Part shown: positions 8,840 to 17,263 of the stretch, piece after piece | Layout of the letters: the number at the start of each line of letters is the position of its first letter | Numbering within the stretch: the stretch's first letter is position 1 | Assembly: GCF_900637295.1 (NCBI RefSeq) | Contig: NZ_LR134363.1 | Coordinates: 3,038,001 to 3,102,000, forward strand | Source of the DNA: Actinomyces slackii | GTDB lineage: Bacteria; Actinomycetota; Actinomycetes; Actinomycetales; Actinomycetaceae | Reading direction: 5' to 3' | DNA length: 64,000 nt | Translations under genes and position numbers: made by a program | Notes under the pieces: generated by a model | Databases searched by the model: none | Told to the model about the DNA's origin: nothing | Seen by the model: the letters and a program-made list of their open reading frames with translations, nothing else

Positions 8840-9598
8840 ATGGCCTCCACGCCGCCCAGGACACTGGTCATCATGCCTGCCTGGAACGAGGAGGCGGCGA
8901 TCGCCGGCACCATCGAGGAGCTGCGAGCCACGGTCCCGGGCTTCGACCTGCTCGTGGTCGACGACGGCTCGCGCGACGCCACGGCGGCGCGGGCCCGCGC
9001 CGCCGGGGCCCTGGTGCTGGTCCTGCCCTACAACCTGGGCGTGGGCGGGGCGATGCGCGCGGGCTACAAGTACGCCCAGCGCTTCGGCTATGACCGCGCC
9101 ATCCAGGTCGACGCCGACGGCCAGCACGATCCGCGGGACATCGAGCGGGTCCTGGCGGGGCTGGAGCATGCCAATATCTCCATCGGGGCGCGCTTCGCCG
9201 AGGCCGGCGCCTACCGGGTGCGCGGCCCGCGCCGGTGGGCCATGGTCATGGTGGCCGCGATCGTGGGGCGCATCAGCGGCACGCGCCTGACGGATGTCAC
9301 CAGCGGGTTCCGGGCGGCCGACCGTCGGGCCATCGACCAGTACTGCCTGCACTACCCGGCCGAGTACCTGGGCGACACCATCGACTCCCTGGTCATCGCC
9401 GTGCGCTCGGGGCTGCGCGTCAGGCAGGTGGGGGTCTCCATGCGCGCGCGCCAGGCGGGCACGCCCTCGAACAACCCGGTCAAGGCCGCGGTCTACCTGG
9501 TGCGCTCCATGTTCGCCCTGCTGGTCTCCCTGACACGCCGACCGGCCTCCAGGCGGCAGGCCGCCGACCCCGTCCCGCCCACCACCGACGAAGGCTGA
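8840..9598 (+). CDS. Family 2 glycosyltransferase (polyprenyl-phosphate glycosyltransferase type)
   Basis: The 252-residue protein is a single GT-A domain. It has the PAWNEE entry motif at residues 13-18, VVDDGSRD at 39-46 and the metal-binding DADGQHD at 91-97. These are the hallmarks of the dolichyl/undecaprenyl-phosphate hexose synthase-like branch (DPM1/ArnC-like). The start is placed at the ATG at 8840 because GAGGAG lies 4-9 bases before it; an in-frame GTG at 8798 has no such site. It stops 3 bases before a DUF2304 gene, a pairing common in Gram-positive glycan loci. It probably charges a lipid carrier with a sugar at the inner membrane face; the sugar is unknown. Confidence 0.9.
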   Translation: MASTPPRTLVIMPAWNEEAAIAGTIEELRATVPGFDLLVVDDGSRDATAARARAAGALVLVLPYNLGVGGAMRAGYKYAQRFGYDRAIQVDADGQHDPRDIERVLAGLEHANISIGARFAEAGAYRVRGPRRWAMVMVAAIVGRISGTRLTDVTSGFRAADRRAIDQYCLHYPAEYLGDTIDSLVIAVRSGLRVRQVGVSMRARQAGTPSNNPVKAAVYLVRSMFALLVSLTRRPASRRQAADPVPPTTDEG

Positions 9599-9601
9599 GC
9601 G

Positions 9602-10006
9602 ATGCCCACCACCCTGTTCATCCTTGCGGTCATGGTCGCCTCCATGATCCTCATCGTCGCCCTGCTGCGCTCGGGCCGGCTGCGGGAGAAGTACGCGGCC
9701 CTGTGGGTCGTCATCGGGCTGACGATCACCCTCCTGGCGGCGGTGCCCCAGCTGCTGGGCATGGCCGCGGCCCTCCTGGGCTTCGAGGTCCCCTCCAACC
9801 TGCTCTTCGTCCTGGCGATCTTCCTGCTGCTGGGGGTGACGCTCCACCTGTCCATGGAGATCAGCCGCCTGGAGGATGAGACGCGCACGCTGGCCGAGGA
9901 GGTCGCCCTCCTCAACCTCGTCGTCGACTCGGCCGGCCTGACCCGGGGCCCCGACGACGACGCCCCGTCGCCGCAGGCCGGTCCCCGGCCCCCCGATGCG
10001 GACTGA
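9602..10006 (+). CDS. DUF2304 family small membrane protein
   Basis: The 134-residue protein has three predicted helices (about residues 3-21, 33-52 and 65-82) with the short charged GRLREKYAALW loop between the first two. A cytoplasmic acidic coiled-coil-like segment follows, then a Pro/Asp-rich tail. This is the DUF2304 layout. Such proteins are nearly always encoded directly after a GT2 of the polyprenyl-phosphate type, as here, and probably anchor or assist it; that function is inferred from linkage only. Confidence 0.88.
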   Translation: MPTTLFILAVMVASMILIVALLRSGRLREKYAALWVVIGLTITLLAAVPQLLGMAAALLGFEVPSNLLFVLAIFLLLGVTLHLSMEISRLEDETRTLAEEVALLNLVVDSAGLTRGPDDDAPSPQAGPRPPDAD

Positions 10007-10041
10007 TCCCTCGAGGGAGGGGCAGGACACATCCCCACATG

Positions 10042-10070
10042 TTCACGCAACGACCGCTTGGTGCTATTCT
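10042..10070 (+). promoter_or_regulatory. Predicted promoter of lic operon
   Basis: TTCACG (10042-10047) and TATTCT (10065-10070) are spaced by 17 bases in a locally AT-richer stretch. The predicted leader before the licCA ATG is about 40 bases. Each hexamer matches four of six consensus positions. Confidence 0.45.
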
Positions 10071-10115
10071 CGAACACGACCGTGAAGGCATCTTCAGTGA
10101 ACAGGCGATGATCCC

Positions 10116-12065
10116 ATGCCCGACATGCCCGCAGCCGCCCCCTCAGGGTCCGCGGCTGAGCCCACCGTGCCGGCCCAGCCGGCCCAGCCGGCCCAGCCGG
10201 CCCAGCCGGCCCAGCCGACTCAGCCTGCCCAGACACCCCAGTTGACCCAGCCCCAATTCGACATCCTCTACGCCCTGCTGAGGGCCGGGAGCGCCCTGAC
10301 CCAGCGCGAGCTCCACACCGCCACCGGGATGTCCCTGGGAGCGGTCAACACCGCGGTGCGCGAGTGCGAGGCCCTGGGCCATCTCGCCGAGCGCCGGCTG
10401 ACCGAGGCCGGTCGGGCCGCGCTGGAGCCCTACCGGGTCGACAACGCCATCATCATGGCCGCCGGCCTGTCCCAGCGATTCGCCCCCATCTCCTACGAGC
10501 GCCCCAAGGGCATCCTGCGCGTGCGCGGCGAGGTCCTGGTCGAGCGGCAGATCCGCCAGCTCCAGGAGGCCGGGATCACCGACATCACCGTCGTGGTGGG
10601 CTACAAGAAGGAGTACTTCTTCTACCTGGCCGAGAGGCTCGGCGTGAGGATCGTGGTCAATGACGACTACACCAACCGCAACAACAACGGCTCGCTGTGG
10701 GTGGTGCGCCAGGCCCTGGGCAACACCTACGTGTGCTCCTCGGATGACTACTTCACGGTCAACCCCTTCGACTCCCACGTCCACAAGGCCTACTACTCGG
10801 CCCAGTACGTCGAGGGCCCCACCGAGGAGTGGTGCCTGATCACCGGGGCGGGCGGGCGCATCACCGGCGCCCAGATCGGCGGGCGCGACGCCTGGACCAT
10901 GCTCGGGCACGTCTACTTCGACCGCGCCTTCTCCGCGACCTTCCGGCGCATCCTGGAGGAGGTCTACCACCTTCCCGAGACCCCGCCCAAGCTCTGGGAG
11001 GCGATCTACATCGACCATGTCAAGGAGCTCGACATGGTCATCCGCCGCTACCCCGACGGCGTCATCAACGAGTTCGACTCCCTGGACGAGCTGCGCGGGT
11101 TCGACCCCCTGTTCTTGGAGAACGTGGACTCCGAGTCCCTGGACAACATCGCCTCGGCCCTGGGCTGCCCCAAGACGGAGATCCGCGACCTCTACCCGCT
11201 CAAGCAGGGGATCACCAACCTGTCCTGCCACTTCACGGTGGGCGACAAGGAGTACCTCTACCGCCACCCCGGCATCGGCACGGACAAGATCATCAACCGG
11301 GAGGTCGAGTTCGAGGCCCTGCGTCTGGCCTGCGAGCTGGGCCTGGACCGCACCTTCCTGACCGGCGATCCGGCCAAGGGCTGGAAGATCTCCTCCTTCA
11401 TCCCCGACGCCCACACCCTGGACCCCTCCCGGCCCGGGGAGCTCGAGCAGGCCATGCGCATGAACCGCGACCTCCACACCAGCGGCGCGCAGCTGTCGCG
11501 GAGCTTCGACTTCGTCCAGGAGGGGATGAGGTATGAGAGGCTCCTGGAGGAGCACGGCCCCATTGACGTGCCCGGCTACGCCGAGCTGCGGGACAAGGTC
11601 GTGCGCCTCAAGGCCCATGCCGACGCCGATGGCTTCCCCATCGTCGCCAGCCACAACGACCTGTCCTTCGTCAACGTCCTGGTGGACGCCACCGGGCGCC
11701 TGGACCTCATTGACTGGGAGTACGCCGGCATGTCCGACGTCGCCAGCGACTTCGGGACGCTGGTGGTGTGCTCCGAGCTGAGCCCCGAGCAGGCGCAGAC
11801 CGCCCTGACCGCCTACTTCGGGCGCGAGCCCACCGCCGTCGAGCGCCGCCACTTCTGGTCCTACGTGGTCTTCGCCGGGTGGTGCTGGTACGTGTGGGCC
11901 CTGGCCAGGGAGGCCGAGGGCGACGACGTGGGCATGTGGCTGTTCATCTACTACCGTCACGCCGCCGAGCACGTCGACGCCCTGCTGGAGTCCTACGAGT
12001 CCGGCGCCGAGGAGCTGGACGCCCACCTGAGCGGCCACCGCCTGAGCACGAGGAGCGGGTCATGA
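10116..12065 (+). CDS. licCA: LicC-LicA fusion: winged helix, choline-phosphate cytidylyltransferase and choline kinase
   Basis: The 649-residue protein joins three modules. Residues 47-108 form a winged-helix-like DNA-binding domain (LTQRELHTATGMSLGAVNTA). Residues 108-345 are a LicC-type nucleotidyltransferase with AAGLSQRFAP and a following PKG motif. Residues 355-640 are a LicA/choline-kinase domain with HNDLSFVN near 513 (Brenner HxDxxxxN) and IDWEYAG near 531 (metal-binding Asp). LicA phosphorylates choline and LicC makes CDP-choline for LicD transferases. A Pro-Ala-Gln linker at 18-40 comes from a 9-base tandem repeat. The stop overlaps the licB start (ATGA). The substrate could be another amino alcohol, but the complete downstream licBDD set favours choline. 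No strong ribosome site precedes the ATG. Confidence 0.92.
   Translation: MPDMPAAAPSGSAAEPTVPAQPAQPAQPAQPAQPTQPAQTPQLTQPQFDILYALLRAGSALTQRELHTATGMSLGAVNTAVRECEALGHLAERRLTEAGRAALEPYRVDNAIIMAAGLSQRFAPISYERPKGILRVRGEVLVERQIRQLQEAGITDITVVVGYKKEYFFYLAERLGVRIVVNDDYTNRNNNGSLWVVRQALGNTYVCSSDDYFTVNPFDSHVHKAYYSAQYVEGPTEEWCLITGAGGRITGAQIGGRDAWTMLGHVYFDRAFSATFRRILEEVYHLPETPPKLWEAIYIDHVKELDMVIRRYPDGVINEFDSLDELRGFDPLFLENVDSESLDNIASALGCPKTEIRDLYPLKQGITNLSCHFTVGDKEYLYRHPGIGTDKIINREVEFEALRLACELGLDRTFLTGDPAKGWKISSFIPDAHTLDPSRPGELEQAMRMNRDLHTSGAQLSRSFDFVQEGMRYERLLEEHGPIDVPGYAELRDKVVRLKAHADADGFPIVASHNDLSFVNVLVDATGRLDLIDWEYAGMSDVASDFGTLVVCSELSPEQAQTALTAYFGREPTAVERRHFWSYVVFAGWCWYVWALAREAEGDDVGMWLFIYYRHAAEHVDALLESYESGAEELDAHLSGHRLSTRSGS
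10170..10214 (+). repeat. 9-bp tandem repeat (CCGGCCCAG x5) in licCA
   Basis: Five perfect 9-base units, followed by one degenerate copy, encode a Pro-Ala-Gln linker before the winged-helix domain. Changes in copy number would remain in frame. Confidence 0.92.
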
Positions 12066-13102
12066 GGTTCGGCATCATCAGCGGCTGCCTGTGGGGCCTG
12101 GACACGGTGGTGCTCGGCATCGCCCTGGCCATGTCCCCCTTCCTGGGGGCCGGCCAGGCCTCCCTGACCGGGGCCCTGCTCCACGACGCCATCTCCGCGA
12201 TCATCCTCCTGGTCTACATGGGGGCGCGCGGGCGGCTGCGCCACACCCTGGAGGCGGCCAGGACCGGCAGCGGCAAGGCCGTCATGGCCGGGGCGGTCAT
12301 GGGCGGGCCCGTGGGCATGACCGGCTACCTCATCGCCATCAACAACATCGGCCCGGGCTACACCGCCATCATCTCCACCTTCTACCCGGCTGTGGGCACC
12401 CTGCTGGCCTTCCTGCTGCTCAAGGAGAGGATGCGGCCCCGCCAGATCGTGGCGCTCATGGTGGCCCTGGCCGCGATCATCGTCATCGGCTGGTCCTCCT
12501 CGACGGCGCAGACCCCGGGCTCGCCGGTTATCGGGGTGGTCGCCGCCCTGGCCTGCGTCCTGGGCTGGGGCTCCGAGGCCGTCATCCTGGCCTGGGGGAT
12601 GCGCGATGACAAGGTGGACAATGAGACGGCCCTGCACATCCGCCAGACCGTCTCGGGCCTGTCCTACCTGGTCGTCGTCGCGCCCGTGGCCGGCATCATC
12701 GGCTTCACCGCCCAGGCCACCGTGTCCCCCTCGGTCGGGGTCGTCTTCCTGGCCTCCCTGGCGGGCGCGGTCTCCTACCTGTTCTACTTCCAGGCCATCG
12801 CCCATATCGGCGCCTCGAGGGGCATGGCCCTCAACATCTCCTACTCGGCCTGGGCGGTGGTCTTCGCCCTGGTCCTGCTGGGGACGGTGCCCACAGTCCT
12901 GGATGTGGTGTGCTGTATCGTCATCCTGGCAGGCACGGTGCTCGCCGCGACCCCCGACCTGACCGATCTGCTCCCCCGGCGGTCCCGGGTCCCCAAGGAC
13001 GTCCTGGCCCAGGTCAGCGGGCAGGGCCGTGGGGCGCCCGACTCCGAGCAGCCAGAGCAGCCCGAGCTCCCCGACAACCCGATGGGATCCGCGCATGACT
13101 AA
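12062..13102 (+). CDS. licB: LicB-like choline permease (EamA/DMT transporter)
   Basis: The 346-residue protein has about ten membrane helices in two homologous halves, the drug/metabolite transporter (EamA) fold. Its position between licCA and licD identifies it as the likely LicB, which imports choline for phosphocholine decoration in Streptococcus and Haemophilus. A charged helix end (LLKERMRPRQIVALM) after helix 4-5 is typical of the fold. The C-terminal 45 residues are a cytoplasmic Pro/Glu-rich tail not expected in the family core. Its ATG overlaps the licCA stop, and its TAA lies just inside the licD1 start, so the operon is tightly coupled. Confidence 0.88.
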   Translation: MRFGIISGCLWGLDTVVLGIALAMSPFLGAGQASLTGALLHDAISAIILLVYMGARGRLRHTLEAARTGSGKAVMAGAVMGGPVGMTGYLIAINNIGPGYTAIISTFYPAVGTLLAFLLLKERMRPRQIVALMVALAAIIVIGWSSSTAQTPGSPVIGVVAALACVLGWGSEAVILAWGMRDDKVDNETALHIRQTVSGLSYLVVVAPVAGIIGFTAQATVSPSVGVVFLASLAGAVSYLFYFQAIAHIGASRGMALNISYSAWAVVFALVLLGTVPTVLDVVCCIVILAGTVLAATPDLTDLLPRRSRVPKDVLAQVSGQGRGAPDSEQPEQPELPDNPMGSAHD

Positions 13103-14000
13103 CCCCGCCCCCTCCGCCGCGCAGGGGGACCTGCGCGGCGTCCACGCCCTCATCACCCGGATCCTGGGCGAGCTGGACCGGGTGTGCCGGGAGCTGGACA
13201 TCCCCTACGCCGTCTACGGGGGCACCGCCATCGGGGCGGTGCGCCACCAGGGCTTCATCCCCTGGGACGACGACGCCGACGTGCTCATGACCCGCTCCGA
13301 CTACGAGCGCTTCCTGGCCCAGGCCCCGGCCCGCCTGGCCCCGGAGTTCCGGCTGGACAGCACCCGCACCGTCCCGGACTTCCCCTTCATGTTCACCAAG
13401 ATGGTCCTGCCCGGCACCCTCATGGTTCCCCAGTTCGCCAAGGACTCGCGCTACCGGATGCCCATGTTCGTCGACATCCTGCCGGTGGACAACATCCCCG
13501 ATGACCCGGCCGCCTTCCGGGCCATGAGCCGCCGCAGCTGGCTGTGGGGGCGCCTGCTGTTCCTGTGCGGGACGCCGCGGCCCTACCTCATCGGGGCCAG
13601 CAGGCCCGCCCGCGCCGCCATCTACACGGCCACCACCCTGGCCCACTGGGGGATGCGCGCCCTGCGCATCACCCCGCGCGCCCTCCAGCGCCGCTGGGAC
13701 GCGGCGGTCAGGCGCTACGAGCACACCCCCACCGCCCGGATGGCCGACTTCACCATGCGCGACCCCGAGAACTGGGTGGTCACCCGCGAGGAGCTCTACC
13801 CCGCTCTGGACATGCCCTTCGAGAACATCACCGTCAAGGTCCCCCGCGCCTACGACGCGTTGCTGCGCCGCGGCTACGGGGACTACATGGAGCTGCCGCC
13901 CGAGGAGCAGCAGCGCAACCACGAGCCCTTCCTCATCGACCTGGGCCCCTACGCCCACTGGGTCGATGAGGCCCCCGGGGCCGGGGAGGCACGCGGATGA
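13095..14000 (+). CDS. licD1: LicD family phosphocholine transferase (copy 1)
   Basis: The 301-residue protein carries the LicD nucleotidyltransferase-fold signature: YGGTAIGAVRH at residues 41-51, followed by the IPWDDDADV block with the DDDAD metal cluster at 58-62. LicD enzymes move phosphocholine from CDP-choline to a sugar of a lipid-linked or surface glycan at the inner membrane. A GYGDYMELPP motif near residue 265 is the usual LicD C-terminal signature. The ATG at 13095 overlaps the end of licB by 8 bases, and the stop overlaps licD2 (ATGA). It is clearly a tandem paralogue of the next gene. It may differ from it in acceptor sugar. Confidence 0.95.
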   Translation: MTNPAPSAAQGDLRGVHALITRILGELDRVCRELDIPYAVYGGTAIGAVRHQGFIPWDDDADVLMTRSDYERFLAQAPARLAPEFRLDSTRTVPDFPFMFTKMVLPGTLMVPQFAKDSRYRMPMFVDILPVDNIPDDPAAFRAMSRRSWLWGRLLFLCGTPRPYLIGASRPARAAIYTATTLAHWGMRALRITPRALQRRWDAAVRRYEHTPTARMADFTMRDPENWVVTREELYPALDMPFENITVKVPRAYDALLRRGYGDYMELPPEEQQRNHEPFLIDLGPYAHWVDEAPGAGEARG

Positions 14001-14872
14001 CCCAGCCCGGATACTCAGACCCCGAGGTCCTGCGCAAGGTCCAGCGCGCCACCACGCTGGTCCTGGCCGAGCTGCACCGCCTCTGCGCCCAGCTGGGCAT
14101 CCAGTACGCCGTCTACGGGGGCACCGCCATCGGGGCGGTGCGCCACCATGGCTTCATCCCCTGGGACGACGACGCCGATGTGTGCATGGCGCGCGAGGAC
14201 TACGAGCGCTTCCTGGCCCAGGCCCCCGACCACCTGAGCCCCGGCTTCCGGCTCCTGGATCCGCGCACCACCCCCGACTACCCCCAGACATTCGCCGTGC
14301 TGGGCCTGGAGGGCACCGAGTTCGTCTCCCAGGCGGCCCGACGGCGCCCCTTCGTCATGCCCCTGGGCGTCGACGTCTTCCCCCTGGACACCGCCCCCCG
14401 CGACGCCGCCGCCTTCAGGCGCCAGTGCCGGGGCACCTGGCTGTGGGGCCGCCTGCTGTTCCTGCGCGGGACCCCCAGCCCGGTGATCGGCCTGCCGGCC
14501 CCGGCCCGTCAGGTGGCCGTGGCCGTCATGCACGCCGTTCACTGGGGGCTGCGCGCCCTGCGCGTGACGCCGGCGGCCCTGCAGCGGCGCTGGGAGCGCA
14601 CGGCCCGCCGCTTCGAGGGGCAGGACAGCCCCGTGCTGGCCGACCACTCCACCCGCGACCCCGCCCACTGGGCGGTGGAGCGCGATGAGCTCTTCCCCGC
14701 CGTCGTCGTGCCCTTCGAGGACATCGAGGTCAACCTCCCCCGCGCCTACGACGCCGTGCTGCGCCGCGGATACGGGGACTACATGGAGCTGCCGCCGGTG
14801 GAGCAGCGCGTCAACCACCAGCCCTTCCGGATCACCTTCGGCACCTTCGAGGCCGGGGACGGGGCCCGGTGA
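13997..14872 (+). CDS. licD2: LicD family phosphocholine transferase (copy 2)
   Basis: The 291-residue paralogue of licD1 has the same YGGTAIGAVRHHG and IPWDDDADV blocks (DDDAD at 57-61) and the same C-terminal GYGDYMELPP. The N-terminal region and the segment around residues 85-125, which would shape the acceptor site, differ more. Two LicD copies allow two positions on the repeat unit to be modified, as in pneumococcal teichoic acid (licD1/licD2). The start overlaps the licD1 stop, and the TGA overlaps the GTG of the flippase gene (GTGA), so it lies in the same transcript. Confidence 0.95.
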   Translation: MTQPGYSDPEVLRKVQRATTLVLAELHRLCAQLGIQYAVYGGTAIGAVRHHGFIPWDDDADVCMAREDYERFLAQAPDHLSPGFRLLDPRTTPDYPQTFAVLGLEGTEFVSQAARRRPFVMPLGVDVFPLDTAPRDAAAFRRQCRGTWLWGRLLFLRGTPSPVIGLPAPARQVAVAVMHAVHWGLRALRVTPAALQRRWERTARRFEGQDSPVLADHSTRDPAHWAVERDELFPAVVVPFEDIEVNLPRAYDAVLRRGYGDYMELPPVEQRVNHQPFRITFGTFEAGDGAR

Positions 14873-16116
14873 GCCGCTCGGAGCGCTCCCAGCTGGGGCG
14901 CGACTACCTGTGGAACTCGGCCGCCTCCCTGGCAGGCTCCCTCTCGCTGGTCGTCATGCTCTCGGTGGTCTCCCGCTCGGTGGGGATCGAGGCCGCCGGC
15001 GTCTACGCCCTGGCCATCGCCGTCGGGCAGCAGTTCCAGACCCTGGGCATGTACGAGGTGCGCACCTACCACGTCACCGATGTGGAGCACAGGTTCTCCT
15101 TCGGCACCTACCTGGCCACCAGGATCCTCACCGTCGCCCTCATGATCCTGGGGATCATCGGCTACGCCGTGATCTCGGGCAAGGACGCCCCGACGGTCCT
15201 GCTCATCATGCTGGTGGCCTTCCTGCGCCTCTTCGACGCCTTCGAGGACGTCTTCTACAGCGAGTTCCAGCGGGTGGGCCGCCTGGACCTGGGGGGCCGG
15301 GCCAGCTTCCTGCGCACGCTGGTGACCGCGGGGGCCTTCTGCCTGCTGCTGGTGGTCACCGGGGATCTGCTCATCTCCACCCTCGTGACGCTGGCGGCCT
15401 CACTGGTGGCGATGGTGGCGACCTTCCTGCCACCGGCCAGGCGCCTGTTCCCCCTGACGGCGCAGTGGGACCGCAGGGCCATCGCACGGGTGCTCTACGA
15501 GTGCCTGCCCCTGTTCATCGCCCTGTTCATCGCCATGTACCTGGCCAATGCGCCGCGCTACGCCATCGACCGCTTCCTGGACTCGGCCCAGCAGGGCTAC
15601 TTCGCGATCATCTACATGCCCGCCGTGGCCATCAACCAGCTCTCCCTGCTGGTCTTCCGCCCCCTGCTGACACGGATGGCCACGCGGTGGGTGGAGGGCG
15701 ACTGGCGGGGCTTCACCGCGATCATGAGGCGGGGCCTTCGCACCACCCTGGCCGCCTTCGTCGTCGTCGCGGCCGTCACCTATGTGGCGGGCCCCCTCAT
15801 CCTGGGGCTGGTGTTCGGCCAGGACGTCTCCGGCATGCGCCCCGAGCTCATGGTGCTGGTGGCGGGCGGCGCGATGAACTCCGCCGGGGTCATCCTCTAC
15901 TACGCCCTGGCCACCATGCGCCGCCAGCGCCTGGCCCTGTACGCCTACCTCCTGGCGGCCGCCATCATCACCGCCCTGTGCGCCGTGCTGGTCCCGCCCC
16001 TGGGGCTCCTGGGCGCCTCTCTGGCCTACACCGGGGCGATGACGCTGCTGGCCGTCCTGTTCGCGGTGGGCATCCACGCCGCCGGCCGGTCCGCCCGCGC
16101 CGGCGGGTCACGGTAG
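14869..16116 (+). CDS. Wzx-type polysaccharide flippase (MOP superfamily)
   Basis: The 415-residue protein has about 12 membrane helices in the polysaccharide-transport (PST) arrangement of the MOP superfamily. The N-terminal SQLGRDYLWNSAASLAGS segment and the mid-protein GDWRGF cytoplasmic loop fit that group. Such proteins flip undecaprenyl-linked oligosaccharides to the outer face. It starts at GTG 14869, overlapping the licD2 stop. Coupling to licD suggests that it moves the phosphocholine-bearing unit, functionally similar to pneumococcal TacF, whose specificity for choline-containing chains is known. That substrate link is inference. Confidence 0.88.
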   Translation: MSRSERSQLGRDYLWNSAASLAGSLSLVVMLSVVSRSVGIEAAGVYALAIAVGQQFQTLGMYEVRTYHVTDVEHRFSFGTYLATRILTVALMILGIIGYAVISGKDAPTVLLIMLVAFLRLFDAFEDVFYSEFQRVGRLDLGGRASFLRTLVTAGAFCLLLVVTGDLLISTLVTLAASLVAMVATFLPPARRLFPLTAQWDRRAIARVLYECLPLFIALFIAMYLANAPRYAIDRFLDSAQQGYFAIIYMPAVAINQLSLLVFRPLLTRMATRWVEGDWRGFTAIMRRGLRTTLAAFVVVAAVTYVAGPLILGLVFGQDVSGMRPELMVLVAGGAMNSAGVILYYALATMRRQRLALYAYLLAAAIITALCAVLVPPLGLLGASLAYTGAMTLLAVLFAVGIHAAGRSARAGGSR

Positions 16117-16153
16117 GGTGCAGCAGACTCGGCTTCGAAGAAGGACACAAGCG

Positions 16154-17263
16154 ATGAGGCTCGCATTCATCTCCAACACCTACCCGCCCCGGTCCGGCGG
16201 CCTGGAGCAGCACATCCAGAACCTCGCCCGCGGGCTCGCCGAGCAGGGCCACACGATCTATGTGCTGACCATCTCCGATGAGCCGGGCCGGCGCATGGAC
16301 GGCCAGGTGAGGGTCCTGACGGGGCGCTGCCACCTGCCCATCGCCGATGTCATCAGCTACCCGGGCCTCGGCACCACGGGCCGCCTGGCCGCCTTCCTGC
16401 GCGCTGAGGGCATCCAGGCGGTCTCAACGCATACGCGCTTCTTCCCCATGAGCCTCATCGGCCTGCGGGCGGCCCGGAGGGCCGGCCTGCCCACGATCCA
16501 CACCGAGCACGGCAGCGGCTTCGTGGCCTCCGGCTCCCCCCTCATCGCGATCGGCTCCAGGGCGGTGGACCTGACCGCCGGTCGCTACGTGCTGCGGGCC
16601 GCTGACCGGGTCCTGGCCGTCTCCCCCCAGGCGGCGCAGTTCGTCGAGCGCCTGAGCGGGGCTCGGGCGGAGGTCTTCTACAACGCCATCACCCCTCCGC
16701 GCCCCGGCGCTGACCACCTCGATCGCCCCCACCACCTGGTCTTCGTGGGCCGGGTGGTGGCCGGCAAGGGCTGGGACACCTTCTTAGAGGCGATGGCCGC
16801 GCTGCGCCGCAGCGGGGTGGAGGTCGACGGCGAGCTCCTGGGCGACGGCGCGGACCTGGGGGCGGCCCGCCGGCGGGCCGGGGAGCTGGGGCTCAGTGGG
16901 GTCGTGTCGATCCCCGGCCGGGTCAGCCCCGATCAGGTGCGCGCCAGTCTCGACGGCGCCACCCTGGTCAACCCCACGGTGCTGTCCGAGGGCTTCCAGA
17001 CCACGCTTCTGGAGACGATCGCCGAGGGCGGCAGGGTGGTGACCTTCGATGTTCCCGGGGCCCAGCTGCTGGCCGATTCGGGGGCGCCGGTGGTCATCTG
17101 CCGCCGGCACTCGCCGGCCGCCCTGGCCGAGTCCATCCGGGCCCTCATCGCCGCCCCGCCGGCGGCGGCCGACCCCGAGCTGATCGCCCCCTGGACCTGG
17201 CCGGTGCGCACCGGCCAGTACGCCAGGATCGTTCAGGAGGTCCTGGCGGGCAGGGCCGGCTGA
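16154..17263 (+). CDS. Family 4 glycosyltransferase
   Basis: The 369-residue GT-B protein has the N-terminal YPPRSGGLEQHIQNLARGL motif of GT4 enzymes. In the C-terminal domain it has the VFVGRVVAGKGWDT donor-site start and the E-x7-E region (LSEGFQTTLLETIAEG). The ATG at 16154 is chosen because GAAGGA precedes it and MRLAFISNTYPP is the normal family N-terminus; an in-frame upstream extension has no ribosome site. It is the last gene of the plus-strand lic run. Its last 31 bases overlap the end of the convergent DUF2142 gene. The sugar donor is unknown. Confidence 0.92.
   Translation: MRLAFISNTYPPRSGGLEQHIQNLARGLAEQGHTIYVLTISDEPGRRMDGQVRVLTGRCHLPIADVISYPGLGTTGRLAAFLRAEGIQAVSTHTRFFPMSLIGLRAARRAGLPTIHTEHGSGFVASGSPLIAIGSRAVDLTAGRYVLRAADRVLAVSPQAAQFVERLSGARAEVFYNAITPPRPGADHLDRPHHLVFVGRVVAGKGWDTFLEAMAALRRSGVEVDGELLGDGADLGAARRRAGELGLSGVVSIPGRVSPDQVRASLDGATLVNPTVLSEGFQTTLLETIAEGGRVVTFDVPGAQLLADSGAPVVICRRHSPAALAESIRALIAAPPAAADPELIAPWTWPVRTGQYARIVQEVLAGRAG

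Noticed and set aside
10143-12038. 631-codon minus-strand frame opposite licCA
   Set aside because: The product is Gly/Val/His/Gln-rich with no motif and is antisense to a protein with three intact domains.
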